Shown piece after piece: positions 7,242 through 17,299 of a stretch of 29,330 bases of DNA. Below the pieces are notes generated by a model. The model saw nothing but the letters and a program-made list of their open reading frames with translations. It made no database searches and was not told where the DNA came from. The translations under genes were made by a program, and so were the position numbers. The stretch is from RBG-16-64-43 sp964353865 (GTDB taxonomy: Bacteria > Chloroflexota > Anaerolineae > Anaerolineales > RBG-16-64-43): NCBI GenBank assembly GCA_964353865.1, contig CAYGXJ010000132.1:1-29330 (forward strand). Direction: 5' to 3'. Each line of letters opens with the position of its first letter. Within the stretch, counting starts at the first letter, position 1.

Positions 7242-9653
7242 TCACCATGTCACCTCGAGGCGACCCTCTTTGGGGATGGTCACATTCAATCGATAGAGGC
7301 CCTCCCCGCTTGGCTGGCACGCGACGGGGAGGCCATTGAAGACCGCGGAGCGCGGCGGGGCCGGCAATCGCAAAGAGATACGGCCCGACCCTGTGCGCCC
7401 AAGCTGCAGCGCGAGCGCCATCTTGTGCGTCGAGGCGCGCCAACTTGAGACCTCGCTCCCTTGCGTGAAGTGCAGCGTGCTGCCCACAAAGGCGGGTGCA
7501 TCGCTCGCCGCGCGCACCGCGACCAGGCATACGCCGTGAGCCGGAATCGATCCCAGGGCGAGGGTGCCCGCGCTTGGCGCGATGTAACGCTCATCCCAGA
7601 ACGAAAAGGCCTCGGCGTATTCCGGCAGCCCGAGCGCGCGCAAGTCGAGATTCGCACGGATGGCTGCCTCACCCAAATTGAAGCGCGCGACCACCTGCCA
7701 TTCGCCCAACGCACCGTGGCATTCGAGGACGGCCGTGTGAGGATCGCGGTCCACATCCCACCCAATGACGCGCGCGGCGCGCGGGTTGGCCGGCACCAGC
7801 GCCTGAACGAGGCGCAGGCTCTCCTGCGAGAGTTCAGCCAAGTCATCCGAGACCAGCAGCGCGCCGCCGGAGAGCGCGATGGCGGTGGCCAGGCTGCGCC
7901 TCTCGCCGAGGTTGAGCTGTGTGTGCGTGTCGCGCGCAAGGAGGCAATCCGGGTCGTTCCACCACCAGCGGCGGTGCAGCATCGCGCGCGTGAGGGTATT
8001 TCGAATTGCGTTGCGCGCCGAAGGAAAGGTCGGATCACTGCGGATCCACGCCGAGATCGGGTGGAAGGTCGGGTGCCAGCGGAAGTCGACGTCCGTCCCG
8101 ATGCGCATCGCATCGAAGATGCCGATGCCAGAGCCCAGCGGACAGCCGCAGCCGAGCAAAAAGGTCCCTTCCCCAGCTGCGGCGCGCATGGCTTCCAGCG
8201 CTCTGCGCAGCGCCTGGGCGCGGGTCACCGTACGGTCGGCCCGTCGTGCGGCCAGAGCTGAGGCATAGAGGAAATCCAGCTTGAGATACGGAAAGCCCCA
8301 TTCGTGCGCCGCCGTGCGGATGAGGCCGGCCGCGTGCTCGATCGCCTCCGGCTGCGTGGTGTCGAGCCCTCGCCCCCATTTGAACCAGACCAGCCCGGCA
8401 CTGGCCGGCCGCCCCCAGCGGCCGCGCAGCCACCAACCCGGCTTGCTGCGGACGATGTGCGCACTCGGTTTTGCGACCAGCGGTGCGAGCCACAGTCCTG
8501 GAATGAATCCTTGCGCGCGAATGCCCTCGGCCATCGCGTGCATGTCGCGCGGGAACTTGGCATTGCGCTCATACCAATCCCCGACGTCGGCCTCGAACCC
8601 ATCGTCGAGCTGGATCAGCTTCACTGGCAGCTGATCGCTCAGACGAGCAGCCGCGGCCACGTTGCTCTGCAGATCCTCGTCAGAAACGCGGGCAAAGTAG
8701 TGGTACCACGAACACCAGCCGAACGGCGGCTCACGCGTGGTGCGCGCGTGGTTCTCGCGTGCCACCAAATCCAGGTAGCCTTCGAAAACCTCCTCGCCCG
8801 CGGCAGGCTGCAACCCAATGTACGCCCAATCGCTCGCAATCTCTTCGCCCGGGTCCAGCAAGACCCCATCGAGTTCCGCACTCATCATCACGCTCGGCGA
8901 GAGGCGATCGAGCCATGCCTCCACCGACCCGAACTGCTCGCGCTGTGAGAGAAAACCGAAGATCAGTGCATTGCCCGTGGCCGGGCTGCGCAGCACGGAA
9001 AACATGTCGGAGCGAAAGTGACCTCTGTCCGTCGGCCAGGGCGCCGCCGCGCCGGCGTGCATCGGCACTGTGACCGGGCCCAGGCGCGGCCCGGGCTGCC
9101 GATCCTCCTCGCCGAGCGCGCCGGCAAAACTCCAGCTCTGCCATCCGTTCACGTAACAGCGCATCTGGCCCGGGTCGGGGTCGAGGCGCAGGGCCCCCGG
9201 GGCCACAGCGCGAAGGGGGGCGCGGAAGACGTCGAAGGGACGCAGACTCTTCGCGGGCATCATGGCAGCCGGGCCGACGCGTCCAATGATGAAGCGATCG
9301 CCTTCGATCGGACGCGGGGAGTTGTTGATCAGCGTCAGGCGGACGAGACATGCCGGGTGCGCCCCATGAAGTGCGAACTCGCCGCGCAATACGACTCCGC
9401 TTTCGTCGAGCGCGGCCTCGACGCGAAGTCCGTCGAGCGTCTCGCCCGCCGGTCCCGGCATCCGCACGGCCTCGACCTGGGCGGCGCGCCGACCTGCATG
9501 CGCGTACAGCGGTCGTCTGTGCACGGTGAATGCGGCACCCCACTCCGCGCTGTCAATAAGCGGTGCGGCCGCCTTCCGCAAGGCCAGGCTCCACCGTCCG
9601 CTGGAGGAGTCGAGCACGAAATGAACCTTGGGATTCTCGAGGAAGTGCTGCAT
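7242..9653 (-). CDS. Alpha-galactosidase, glycoside hydrolase family 36
   Basis: 803-aa GH36 (clan GH-D) enzyme. An N-terminal beta-sandwich (about residues 1-300) contains the conserved CYVNGWQSWS. A TIM barrel begins at about 310 (GWCSWYHYF, LIQLDDGFE, GLWLAPLVAKP). The nucleophile is Asp460 in YLKLDFLYAS, and the probable acid/base is Asp521 in DAMRIGTDVDF. GCGCPLGSGIGIFD matches the substrate pocket of the family. A C-terminal beta domain follows. No signal peptide is seen, so cytoplasmic hydrolysis of terminal alpha-galactosides is likely. It is transcribed from a promoter that shares its -35 element with the divergent phnD-like gene. Confidence 0.92.
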   Translation of the reverse strand: MQHFLENPKVHFVLDSSSGRWSLALRKAAAPLIDSAEWGAAFTVHRRPLYAHAGRRAAQVEAVRMPGPAGETLDGLRVEAALDESGVVLRGEFALHGAHPACLVRLTLINNSPRPIEGDRFIIGRVGPAAMMPAKSLRPFDVFRAPLRAVAPGALRLDPDPGQMRCYVNGWQSWSFAGALGEEDRQPGPRLGPVTVPMHAGAAAPWPTDRGHFRSDMFSVLRSPATGNALIFGFLSQREQFGSVEAWLDRLSPSVMMSAELDGVLLDPGEEIASDWAYIGLQPAAGEEVFEGYLDLVARENHARTTREPPFGWCSWYHYFARVSDEDLQSNVAAAARLSDQLPVKLIQLDDGFEADVGDWYERNAKFPRDMHAMAEGIRAQGFIPGLWLAPLVAKPSAHIVRSKPGWWLRGRWGRPASAGLVWFKWGRGLDTTQPEAIEHAAGLIRTAAHEWGFPYLKLDFLYASALAARRADRTVTRAQALRRALEAMRAAAGEGTFLLGCGCPLGSGIGIFDAMRIGTDVDFRWHPTFHPISAWIRSDPTFPSARNAIRNTLTRAMLHRRWWWNDPDCLLARDTHTQLNLGERRSLATAIALSGGALLVSDDLAELSQESLRLVQALVPANPRAARVIGWDVDRDPHTAVLECHGALGEWQVVARFNLGEAAIRANLDLRALGLPEYAEAFSFWDERYIAPSAGTLALGSIPAHGVCLVAVRAASDAPAFVGSTLHFTQGSEVSSWRASTHKMALALQLGRTGSGRISLRLPAPPRSAVFNGLPVACQPSGEGLYRLNVTIPKEGRLEVTW

Positions 9654-9687
9654 GCGCTGCTATCTCCGTCCGCCAAACCTGCACGGT

Positions 9688-9717
9688 AGTATAAATCCCG
9701 TCCGCGCACGGTTGCAA
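9688..9717 (-). promoter_or_regulatory. Predicted promoter of the alpha-galactosidase gene
   Basis: On the minus strand TTGCAA (9717-9712), an 18-bp spacer and TATACT (9693-9688). Predicted leader of about 28 nt to the ATG at 9653. The -35 is the centre of a palindrome used by the divergent promoter as well. Confidence 0.55.
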
Positions 9718-9722
9718 CCGTG
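9707..9722. promoter_or_regulatory. 16-bp perfect palindrome at shared -35 region (candidate operator)
   Basis: CACGGTTGCAACCGTG is fully self-complementary. Its central TTGCAA is read as the -35 hexamer in both directions, so one dimeric regulator bound here would cover both divergent promoters. Size and symmetry resemble operators of LacI/GalR-type sugar regulators, but the cognate protein is not in the window. Confidence 0.55.
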
Positions 9723-9740
9723 GCGCTGGTAGAGTATGAT
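9712..9740 (+). promoter_or_regulatory. Predicted promoter of the phnD-like gene
   Basis: TTGCAA (9712-9717), 17-bp spacer, TATGAT (9735-9740). Predicted leader of about 125 nt before the ATG at 9874. The leader contains short stems such as GGGT/ACCC near 9790-9802, but no riboswitch class is recognised. Confidence 0.5.
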
Positions 9741-9873
9741 GTGCGCGTCTCATTCCGCACCCAATCCCGAGAGGAGGCAATCGCCAAAGGGTTTCCGACC
9801 CTGGAGCATTGTCATTCCTAGATCTTGTCCGGGACCAATCCTTCCAGAGTGAAGATGAGAAGAGGAGACAGGA

Positions 9874-10881
9874 ATGGGCAAGAGATTGATTCCGGCGTTG
9901 GTTACCCTTGCGGTGGTGGGCACTTTGCTCGCCGCCTGCGCGACCCCTACCCCCACCCCCGCTCCCGAAGTCACCCCTGCCCCCGTACCGACCACGCCGC
10001 CTGTGCCGACGGCCACCCCCGTCCCGCCGCCGCAGCTGGGCACCACTGATAACCCGATCATCATGGGCTTCGTGCCATCCGGCACCGCGCAGGAGATACT
10101 CACCGGCGGTGAAGCCATCGCCAAGCAGATCACCGATCTCACCGGCTACAGCATCAAAGTCTTCCAGGCCACCTCCTACAGCGCCCTGGTCGAGGCCATG
10201 GGGTCGGGCAATGCGCAGATCGGCTGGCTGGCCCCCTTCCCCTACACCGTGGCCAAGCAGAAGGGCTACGCGGATGTCAGTCTGGTGACCATCCGCCAAG
10301 GTTCGGATCGCTACGGCTTCCAGATCATTGCTCACGTCGACAGCGCCTTCACGGCCAGTCAGGACCCGGCCACGGCCTTGGCGCAGCTCAAGGACAGGAA
10401 GCCGTGCTGGACTGACTCGCTCTCGTCCTATGGCTACGTGCTGCCCACCGGCTTCTTCAAAAAGTCCGCAGTTCCGATCAAGTCCGGCAGCGCCGCGGCC
10501 TTCATGGGCGGCGACCCGGCGGTGGTGCGCGCGGTGTACGCCAAGGCCATCTGCGACTTCGGCGCCACCTTCATCGACGCCCGCACCTCGCCCGCCGTCC
10601 AGAAGGACCTGCCGGATGCGATGGACAAGGTGATGGTGATCTACAAGAGCGATGCCTTCATCCCCAAGGATACCGTCTCGTTCGAGCCGGACCTGCCGGC
10701 TGACATGCGCGCCAAGATCGTCGAGGCGCTGCTGACGATCGCCGGGACCGAGGCGGGCAAGACAGCGCTCAAGACGGTTTTCTCGATCGACGGACTCAAG
10801 GCTGCCGACGACACCATCTTCGATGAGTTCCGCGTCTACCTCGAAGCCTCCGGCCTCGACGTCGCGACGTTCTTCGAGTGA
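9874..10881 (+). CDS. phnD: Phosphonate/phosphite-type ABC transporter substrate-binding lipoprotein
   Basis: 335 aa. Signal peptide with lipobox LLAAC (Cys22), then a Thr/Pro-rich tether (residues 23-52) typical of Chloroflexota surface lipoproteins. The PhnD-like periplasmic-binding fold begins at about residue 60 with MGFVPSGTAQEI and has SYSALVEAMGSGNAQIGWLAPFPY. That stretch matches the family region that senses the gene product's phosphonate, phosphite or phosphate ligand. The ATG is preceded by AGAGGAGACAGGA. Its stop overlaps the start of the truncated phnC by 4 bp (GTGA), indicating an old phnDC(E) operon. The ligand cannot be decided from sequence. Because the ATPase is truncated and no permease follows, uptake would need components encoded elsewhere. 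Confidence 0.9.
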   Translation: MGKRLIPALVTLAVVGTLLAACATPTPTPAPEVTPAPVPTTPPVPTATPVPPPQLGTTDNPIIMGFVPSGTAQEILTGGEAIAKQITDLTGYSIKVFQATSYSALVEAMGSGNAQIGWLAPFPYTVAKQKGYADVSLVTIRQGSDRYGFQIIAHVDSAFTASQDPATALAQLKDRKPCWTDSLSSYGYVLPTGFFKKSAVPIKSGSAAAFMGGDPAVVRAVYAKAICDFGATFIDARTSPAVQKDLPDAMDKVMVIYKSDAFIPKDTVSFEPDLPADMRAKIVEALLTIAGTEAGKTALKTVFSIDGLKAADDTIFDEFRVYLEASGLDVATFFE

Positions 10882-11303
10882 ACGCGCCCGACCAAAGGGA
10901 GGGGGAGATGCTCCCCCTCTCTTCTCATCCCGCACGGCCACGAGGTGAGCGCCCCTTGCTGCAGGTTCAAAACCTGACCAAGGTCTGCCCGAGCGGCACG
11001 GCGGTGGAGAAAGACATCAGCTTCGATGTTGCCGACGGTGAGTTCCTGGGGGTGATCGGCATCTCGGGATCCGGCAAGTCCACCCTCTTCTATTGCATTG
11101 ACCGCCTGATCGAGCCAACTTCAGGGCGCATCCTGTGGGATGGGCAGGACATCGCATCAGCCGCGCCGGCCGAATCGCGCACGATCCGCCGCCAGATCGG
11201 CAAGGTCTTTCAGCAGTTCAGCCTGGTCCGGCGCTCGAGCGTACTCACCAACGTTCTCAGTGGGCGGCGGGCCGCGGCGGGCTTGTGGCGCAGGCGGGCA
11301 TAG
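10878..11303 (+). pseudogene. Truncated phosphonate ABC transporter ATPase (phnC remnant)
   Basis: 141 codons from GTG 10878. An ATG at 10908 with a near-perfect GGAGGGGGAG is the better start. It has the N-terminal part of PhnC: LLQVQNLTKVCPSG, Walker A (GISGSGKST) and the Q-loop region IGKVFQQFSLVRRSSVLTNVLSGR. After that, homology stops abruptly with 11 unrelated residues and a stop. The ABC signature, Walker B and H-loop are missing, and so is the phnE permease. About half of a normal 250-residue protein remains. A deletion joining phnC to the region just upstream of the HNH gene explains this. It cannot hydrolyse ATP on its own. Confidence 0.85.
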
Positions 11304-11312
11304 TGCTATACT
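11283..11312 (+). promoter_or_regulatory. Predicted promoter of the HNH nuclease gene
   Basis: TTGTGG (11283-11288), 18-bp spacer, TATACT (11307-11312). It overlaps the last codons of the truncated phnC. The predicted transcript starts near 11319, 17 nt before the GTG start. Confidence 0.45.
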
Positions 11313-11335
11313 CCCGCGAAATACCGGAGGCGGGT

Positions 11336-11839
11336 GTGAACGGGCTGGTGCTGGTGCTCAATGCAAATTTCGAGCCGTTGCACGTGTGCGAAACACGCCG
11401 GGCGCTCAACCTGATCGTCGGTGGCAAGGCGCGCCTGGTCGCCAATGGGCGCGGCTACGTACACACTGTTCGCCTCTCGTACCCCCGCCCCTCGGTCATC
11501 CAACTGCAGAAGATGATCCGCCGCCCCCACCCGCGGGTGCGCCTCTCCAAGCGCGAGGTCTTCCGCCGCGATGAGTTCACCTGCCAGTACTGCGGCAGGC
11601 AGACGCCGCACCTCACCATCGACCACGTCATGCCGCGTCACAAGGGCGGCAACCATACCTGGGCCAACCTGGTGGCGGCCTGCCCGCCGTGCAACCGGCG
11701 CAAGGGGGGCCGCACGGCCGACGAGGCCCACATGCACCTGCAGCGCATCCCGCGCGAGCCGCCGGCCACGGCACGCTACCTGTTCGGCCGCCACCTCGAC
11801 CTGAACCAGGAGTGGACCGATTTCTTGAGCGGCTGGTAA
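11336..11839 (+). CDS. HNH endonuclease family protein
   Basis: 167 aa from GTG 11336, preceded by CCGGAGGCGG. An N-terminal domain of about 70 residues (VLVLNANFEPLHVCETRRAL) precedes the HNH zinc-finger nuclease. The nuclease has CQYCG (first metal-binding pair), HLTIDHVMPRHKGG (catalytic His and Asp), N in HTWANLVAACPPCNRRKG (second Cys pair) and the C-terminal RFLFGR-like ARYLFGRHL. This HNH subfamily is widespread as a chromosomal single gene in Chloroflexota and Actinobacteria; its role is unclear (repair or mobile-element defence are guesses). It is probably transcribed alone between its own promoter and the strong terminator at 11871. Confidence 0.88.
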   Translation: MNGLVLVLNANFEPLHVCETRRALNLIVGGKARLVANGRGYVHTVRLSYPRPSVIQLQKMIRRPHPRVRLSKREVFRRDEFTCQYCGRQTPHLTIDHVMPRHKGGNHTWANLVAACPPCNRRKGGRTADEAHMHLQRIPREPPATARYLFGRHLDLNQEWTDFLSGW

Positions 11840-11870
11840 GCCGCCGCGAGCGCGAGCCTCGGGAATCAAA

Positions 11871-11905
11871 AGAGGCCCCGACCGATGGTCGGGGCCTCTT
11901 TCTTT
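11871..11905. terminator. Strong bidirectional intrinsic terminator
   Basis: A 13-bp perfect stem, AGAGGCCCCGACC (11871-11883) with its complement (11887-11899), has a 3-nt loop. On the plus strand it is followed by TTCTTTCT; on the minus strand by TTTTGATT. It separates the convergent HNH and ppdK genes and serves both. Confidence 0.93.
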
Positions 11906-11918
11906 CTCCGCGGCAGGC

Positions 11919-14669
<2,751 letters not shown>

Positions 14670-14828
14670 GCCAATGCTCCTTTGTGGCTCAATGATGGCT
14701 CAGTTCCAGGGAAGAAACGCGTGATTCTACCACGTTCTCCTCTTCACGAATGTTGACCCGCGTCCCTCGCTCATCACGCATGATGACATGCCTCGCCCGC
14801 TCATTGCCACAGCGCGAAGCTGAATCAC

Positions 14829-14857
14829 ATGCCGCGCAGCCTCAGCCACGCGGCACG
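14829..14857. other. Inverted repeat downstream of the suf operon
   Basis: GCCGCG/CGCGGC arms (within 14831-14854) could form a GC-rich hairpin 35 bp past the last gene of the suf operon on the minus strand. There is no U-tract. The rest of 14670-14891 shows no gene. Confidence 0.25.
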
Positions 14858-14891
14858 CTCTCTCAAACGGTCGGTGCTGCGCCGTCCGGCT

Positions 14892-15239
14892 TCAGCGTGC
14901 GGGCAGCCCGATCTGCAGCTCGCCCTCGTGCTCGCGAACGGGGTAGGCGGGGATATCGACCACCGCCGGAAGCAGGAGAGCTTTGCCGGTGCGCACATCG
15001 AAGCGGGCGCCGTGGCGCGGGCATTCGATCTCGAATCGCTCCAGTTCGCCCTCCCCCAGCGGCCCCTGGTCGTGCGTGCACAAGTCGGCGATGGCGTACC
15101 ACTCGCTGCCGATGTGCAAGAGGGCAATCGGCTGGCCGTCGATCTCAAACAGCCAGCGCGAGCCATCGGCAAAATTCGCTAACGGGCCGACGGAGACGTA
15201 CTGAACCTGATCGTCTTGCAGTTTGAGGTAGTTGAACAT
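14892..15239 (-). CDS. Rieske-type [2Fe-2S] ferredoxin-like protein of the suf operon
   Basis: 115 aa. A single Rieske domain with the complete ligand set, Cys54-x-His56 (CTHDQGPLG) and Cys73-x2-His76 (CPRHGARFD). It matches the small ferredoxin components of aromatic dioxygenases and nitrite reductase small subunits. Such genes are frequently the last gene of suf operons in Gram-positive and Chloroflexota genomes. Electron transfer during cluster assembly, or simply a co-regulated Fe-S protein, is likely. The ATG at 15239 is 40 bp downstream of sufU. The protein is soluble; no signal or membrane segment is seen. Confidence 0.92.
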   Translation of the reverse strand: MFNYLKLQDDQVQYVSVGPLANFADGSRWLFEIDGQPIALLHIGSEWYAIADLCTHDQGPLGEGELERFEIECPRHGARFDVRTGKALLLPAVVDIPAYPVREHEGELQIGLPAR

Positions 15240-15279
15240 GCCGGGTGGCCTTCGATGATGGGCGGGATGGGAGGCGGTG

Positions 15280-15669
15280 CTAGTCGAGGTCGCGCACTTC
15301 AGCCAGGCCGTACGCTCCGGCTTTGAGCACCTTGAGCGAGAGCAGCGCACATTTCAGGCGCACCGGCGAGAGCTCGATCCCGAGCATCTCCAGGATGTCG
15401 TCCTTGCCGATCGCGCGCACATCCTCGAGCGACTTGCCGACAATCGATTCGGTCAAGAGGTCCGCCGAAGCCATCGAGATGGCGCAGCCCTGGCCGGAGA
15501 AGGCGGCCTCCGTAACGCGGCCGTCCGCCCCCAACCGCACGTCGATGCGCAGGCGGTCGCCGCACAACGGGTTGTCGTCCTCGTACGAAATGTCGTGCGG
15601 CTCGAGGGTCCCCTTCATGCGGGGGTTCTTGTAGTGATCGATGATTTGTTCTCGGTACAGGTCGTCCAT
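15280..15669 (-). CDS. sufU: SufU-type Fe-S assembly / sulfur-transfer protein
   Basis: 129 aa. It has the three metal/sulfur ligating Cys of the IscU/SufU fold: Cys36 in NPLCGD (with Asp38), Cys62 in GCAISMASAD and Cys107 in RLKCALLSLKVL. SufU normally binds Zn and accepts persulfide from SufS. The Cys62-Cys107 gap (45) is nearer the IscU spacing than that of Bacillus SufU, which has an extra loop of roughly 18-20 residues. However, the residue before Cys107 is Lys, as in SufU, rather than His as in IscU. It is co-operonic with sufS (stop to start 20 bp). No sufE is present in the operon. Confidence 0.93.
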   Translation of the reverse strand: MDDLYREQIIDHYKNPRMKGTLEPHDISYEDDNPLCGDRLRIDVRLGADGRVTEAAFSGQGCAISMASADLLTESIVGKSLEDVRAIGKDDILEMLGIELSPVRLKCALLSLKVLKAGAYGLAEVRDLD

Positions 15670-15689
15670 AGGGTTCCCGCGTGCTCGTC

Positions 15690-16937
15690 TTAGGCGAAGA
15701 TGTCGTTGACCTTCTGCACGGCTGCCACCAGCCGGTCCACCTCTTCGCGCGTGTTGTACAGGTAAAACGACGCGCGGGTGGTGGCCATGAGCCCGTAGCG
15801 CTCGTGCAGCGGCATGGCACAGTGATGCCCGGCACGCACGGCCACGCCATCCGCATCCAGAATCTGCGCGACGTCGTGTGGGTGGGCGGCCTGCATCACG
15901 AATGAAGCCACCCCGCCCCGCAGCGCCGGCGCGGGGCCGTACACGCGCACGCCCGGCACCTCGCTCAGGCGGTCGAGGGTGTAGGCGATGAGGTCCTGTT
16001 CGTGGGCGTGGATCGCATCCATGCCGGCCGCCTCGAGGAACTCAATCGCCGCCCCCAGCCCAATGGCCTCGGCGATGGCCGGCGTGCCGGCCTCGAACTT
16101 GTGGGGCGGCTCGTTGGTGGTGAATTCGTGCAGCCGCACCCGGCGGATCATGTCGCCGCCGCCCAGGAAGGGAGGCATCTTTTCCAGAAGCTCGCGCCGG
16201 CCGTACAGGATGCCGATGCCGGTCGGGCCGCACATCTTGTGCGAGGAGAACGCCAGAAAGTCGGCCCCCAGTTCGCGCACGTTCACTTTCATGTGGGGCA
16301 CCGACTGTGCCCCATCCACCAGCACCACCGCACCGGCGGCGTGCGCCTGGCGGCTCATCTCGGCCACCGGGTTGATCGTGCCGAGCACATTCGACATGTG
16401 CCCCACGGCCACCAACTTCGGCCGGCGCTCGAGCAGCTTCTCATACACGGGCAGAACCAGCAGCCCGTCGTCGCTCACCGGCACGAATTCTAGTTTCAGG
16501 CCCTTCTCGGCCGCCAGCATCTGCCACGGCACGATATTCGAATGGTGCTCCATCTCGGTCAGCACGATCGTATCGCCCGCCGCCAAGTTGGCCTGGGCCC
16601 AGGTGCGCATCACCAGGTTGATCGACTCGGTCGTGTTGCGGGTGAAGATGATTTCGGCCGGTTCCGCCGCGCCGATGAAGGCGGCCACGCGCGAACGGGC
16701 CGCCTCGAACTGCGCCGTGGCCTCCTCCGCCAGTTGATACACGCCGCGGTGAATGTTGGCGTTGTGGAGGCGGTAGAAGACATCCATGGCCTCGATCACC
16801 GCTAGCGGCTTTTGCGAGGTGGCCGTCGAATCGAGATACACCAGCGGCACGCCGGGTTTCATCTCGCGCGCGAGCACAGGGAACTGCGTGCGCAGTCGGG
16901 CAACATCCAGCGTGGGAGATCGAGTGGCGGGGGTCAT
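15690..16937 (-). CDS. sufS: Cysteine desulfurase SufS
   Basis: 415-aa class V PLP aminotransferase-fold enzyme (group II desulfurase) that removes sulfur from L-cysteine for cluster assembly. The PLP Lys is Lys234 (FSSHKMCGPTGIG) and the PLP ring Asp is Asp208 (VLVDGAQS). His in EMEHHSNIVPW stacks on PLP. The active-site Cys373 lies in VRAGHHCAMPLHERYG, the compact group II motif. ATG 16937 is followed by an unremarkable N-terminus (LDSTATSQKP). It sits between the unknown 107-aa gene and sufU. Confidence 0.97.
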   Translation of the reverse strand: MTPATRSPTLDVARLRTQFPVLAREMKPGVPLVYLDSTATSQKPLAVIEAMDVFYRLHNANIHRGVYQLAEEATAQFEAARSRVAAFIGAAEPAEIIFTRNTTESINLVMRTWAQANLAAGDTIVLTEMEHHSNIVPWQMLAAEKGLKLEFVPVSDDGLLVLPVYEKLLERRPKLVAVGHMSNVLGTINPVAEMSRQAHAAGAVVLVDGAQSVPHMKVNVRELGADFLAFSSHKMCGPTGIGILYGRRELLEKMPPFLGGGDMIRRVRLHEFTTNEPPHKFEAGTPAIAEAIGLGAAIEFLEAAGMDAIHAHEQDLIAYTLDRLSEVPGVRVYGPAPALRGGVASFVMQAAHPHDVAQILDADGVAVRAGHHCAMPLHERYGLMATTRASFYLYNTREEVDRLVAAVQKVNDIFA

Positions 16938-16965
16938 GACTTCCTTGGGCGGGATCGGCTGCCGC

Positions 16966-17289
16966 TCAGTTGCGGCGCTTGCCGCCGGCGCGTACCAGGC
17001 GCGCCCGCGCGCGGCGCCGGACGGAGCGGATCTTCTCCGAGTCGCGGGTGAACCACAGAATGCGGTCGGGCACCATCCAGCCGTCGGTCAGGTAGACATC
17101 GCTGCGGAACTGGACCGCGGTCATGCGCCCGTCGGCATGGACGATCGTGCCCTCCACCCAATCGCGCACGCGCCGCCCGCTGCGTTTGTGATCGCACAGG
17201 ACCTCCACCGTTTCGCCGATGGCGAAGGCCTGGGCGAGAGTCTTGGCCGGGGCTTCCGGCTTGCCACGAGGTTCGCGACGAGAATTCAT
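16966..17289 (-). CDS. Conserved-looking basic protein of unknown function inside the suf operon
   Basis: 107 aa from ATG 17289, preceded by AAGGGGGAGA. It has a basic N-terminal 25 residues, a compact beta-rich core (about residues 25-92: GETVEVLCDHKRSGRRVRD, then WVEGTIVHADGRM and VQFRSDVYLTDGWMVPDR) and a strongly basic tail (RRRARARLVRAGGKRRN). The core has an SH3/KOW-like rhythm of strands, suggesting nucleic-acid or protein binding; this is inference only. One Cys is present, so it is not itself an obvious cluster carrier. It is tightly packed between sufD (10 bp) and sufS (28 bp), implying cotranscription. No family could be named. Confidence 0.82.
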   Translation of the reverse strand: MNSRREPRGKPEAPAKTLAQAFAIGETVEVLCDHKRSGRRVRDWVEGTIVHADGRMTAVQFRSDVYLTDGWMVPDRILWFTRDSEKIRSVRRRARARLVRAGGKRRN

Positions 17290-17299
17290 TCTCCCCCTT

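Noticed and set aside
9941..10030. Repetitive CCCCxCC tract suggesting tandem repeats
   Set aside because: It encodes the Thr/Pro-rich linker of the lipoprotein; low complexity explained by the protein.
9553..10941. 462-codon minus-strand frame opposite phnD
   Set aside because: Antisense of a clear lipoprotein gene; extends through the divergent promoters and the alpha-galactosidase start.
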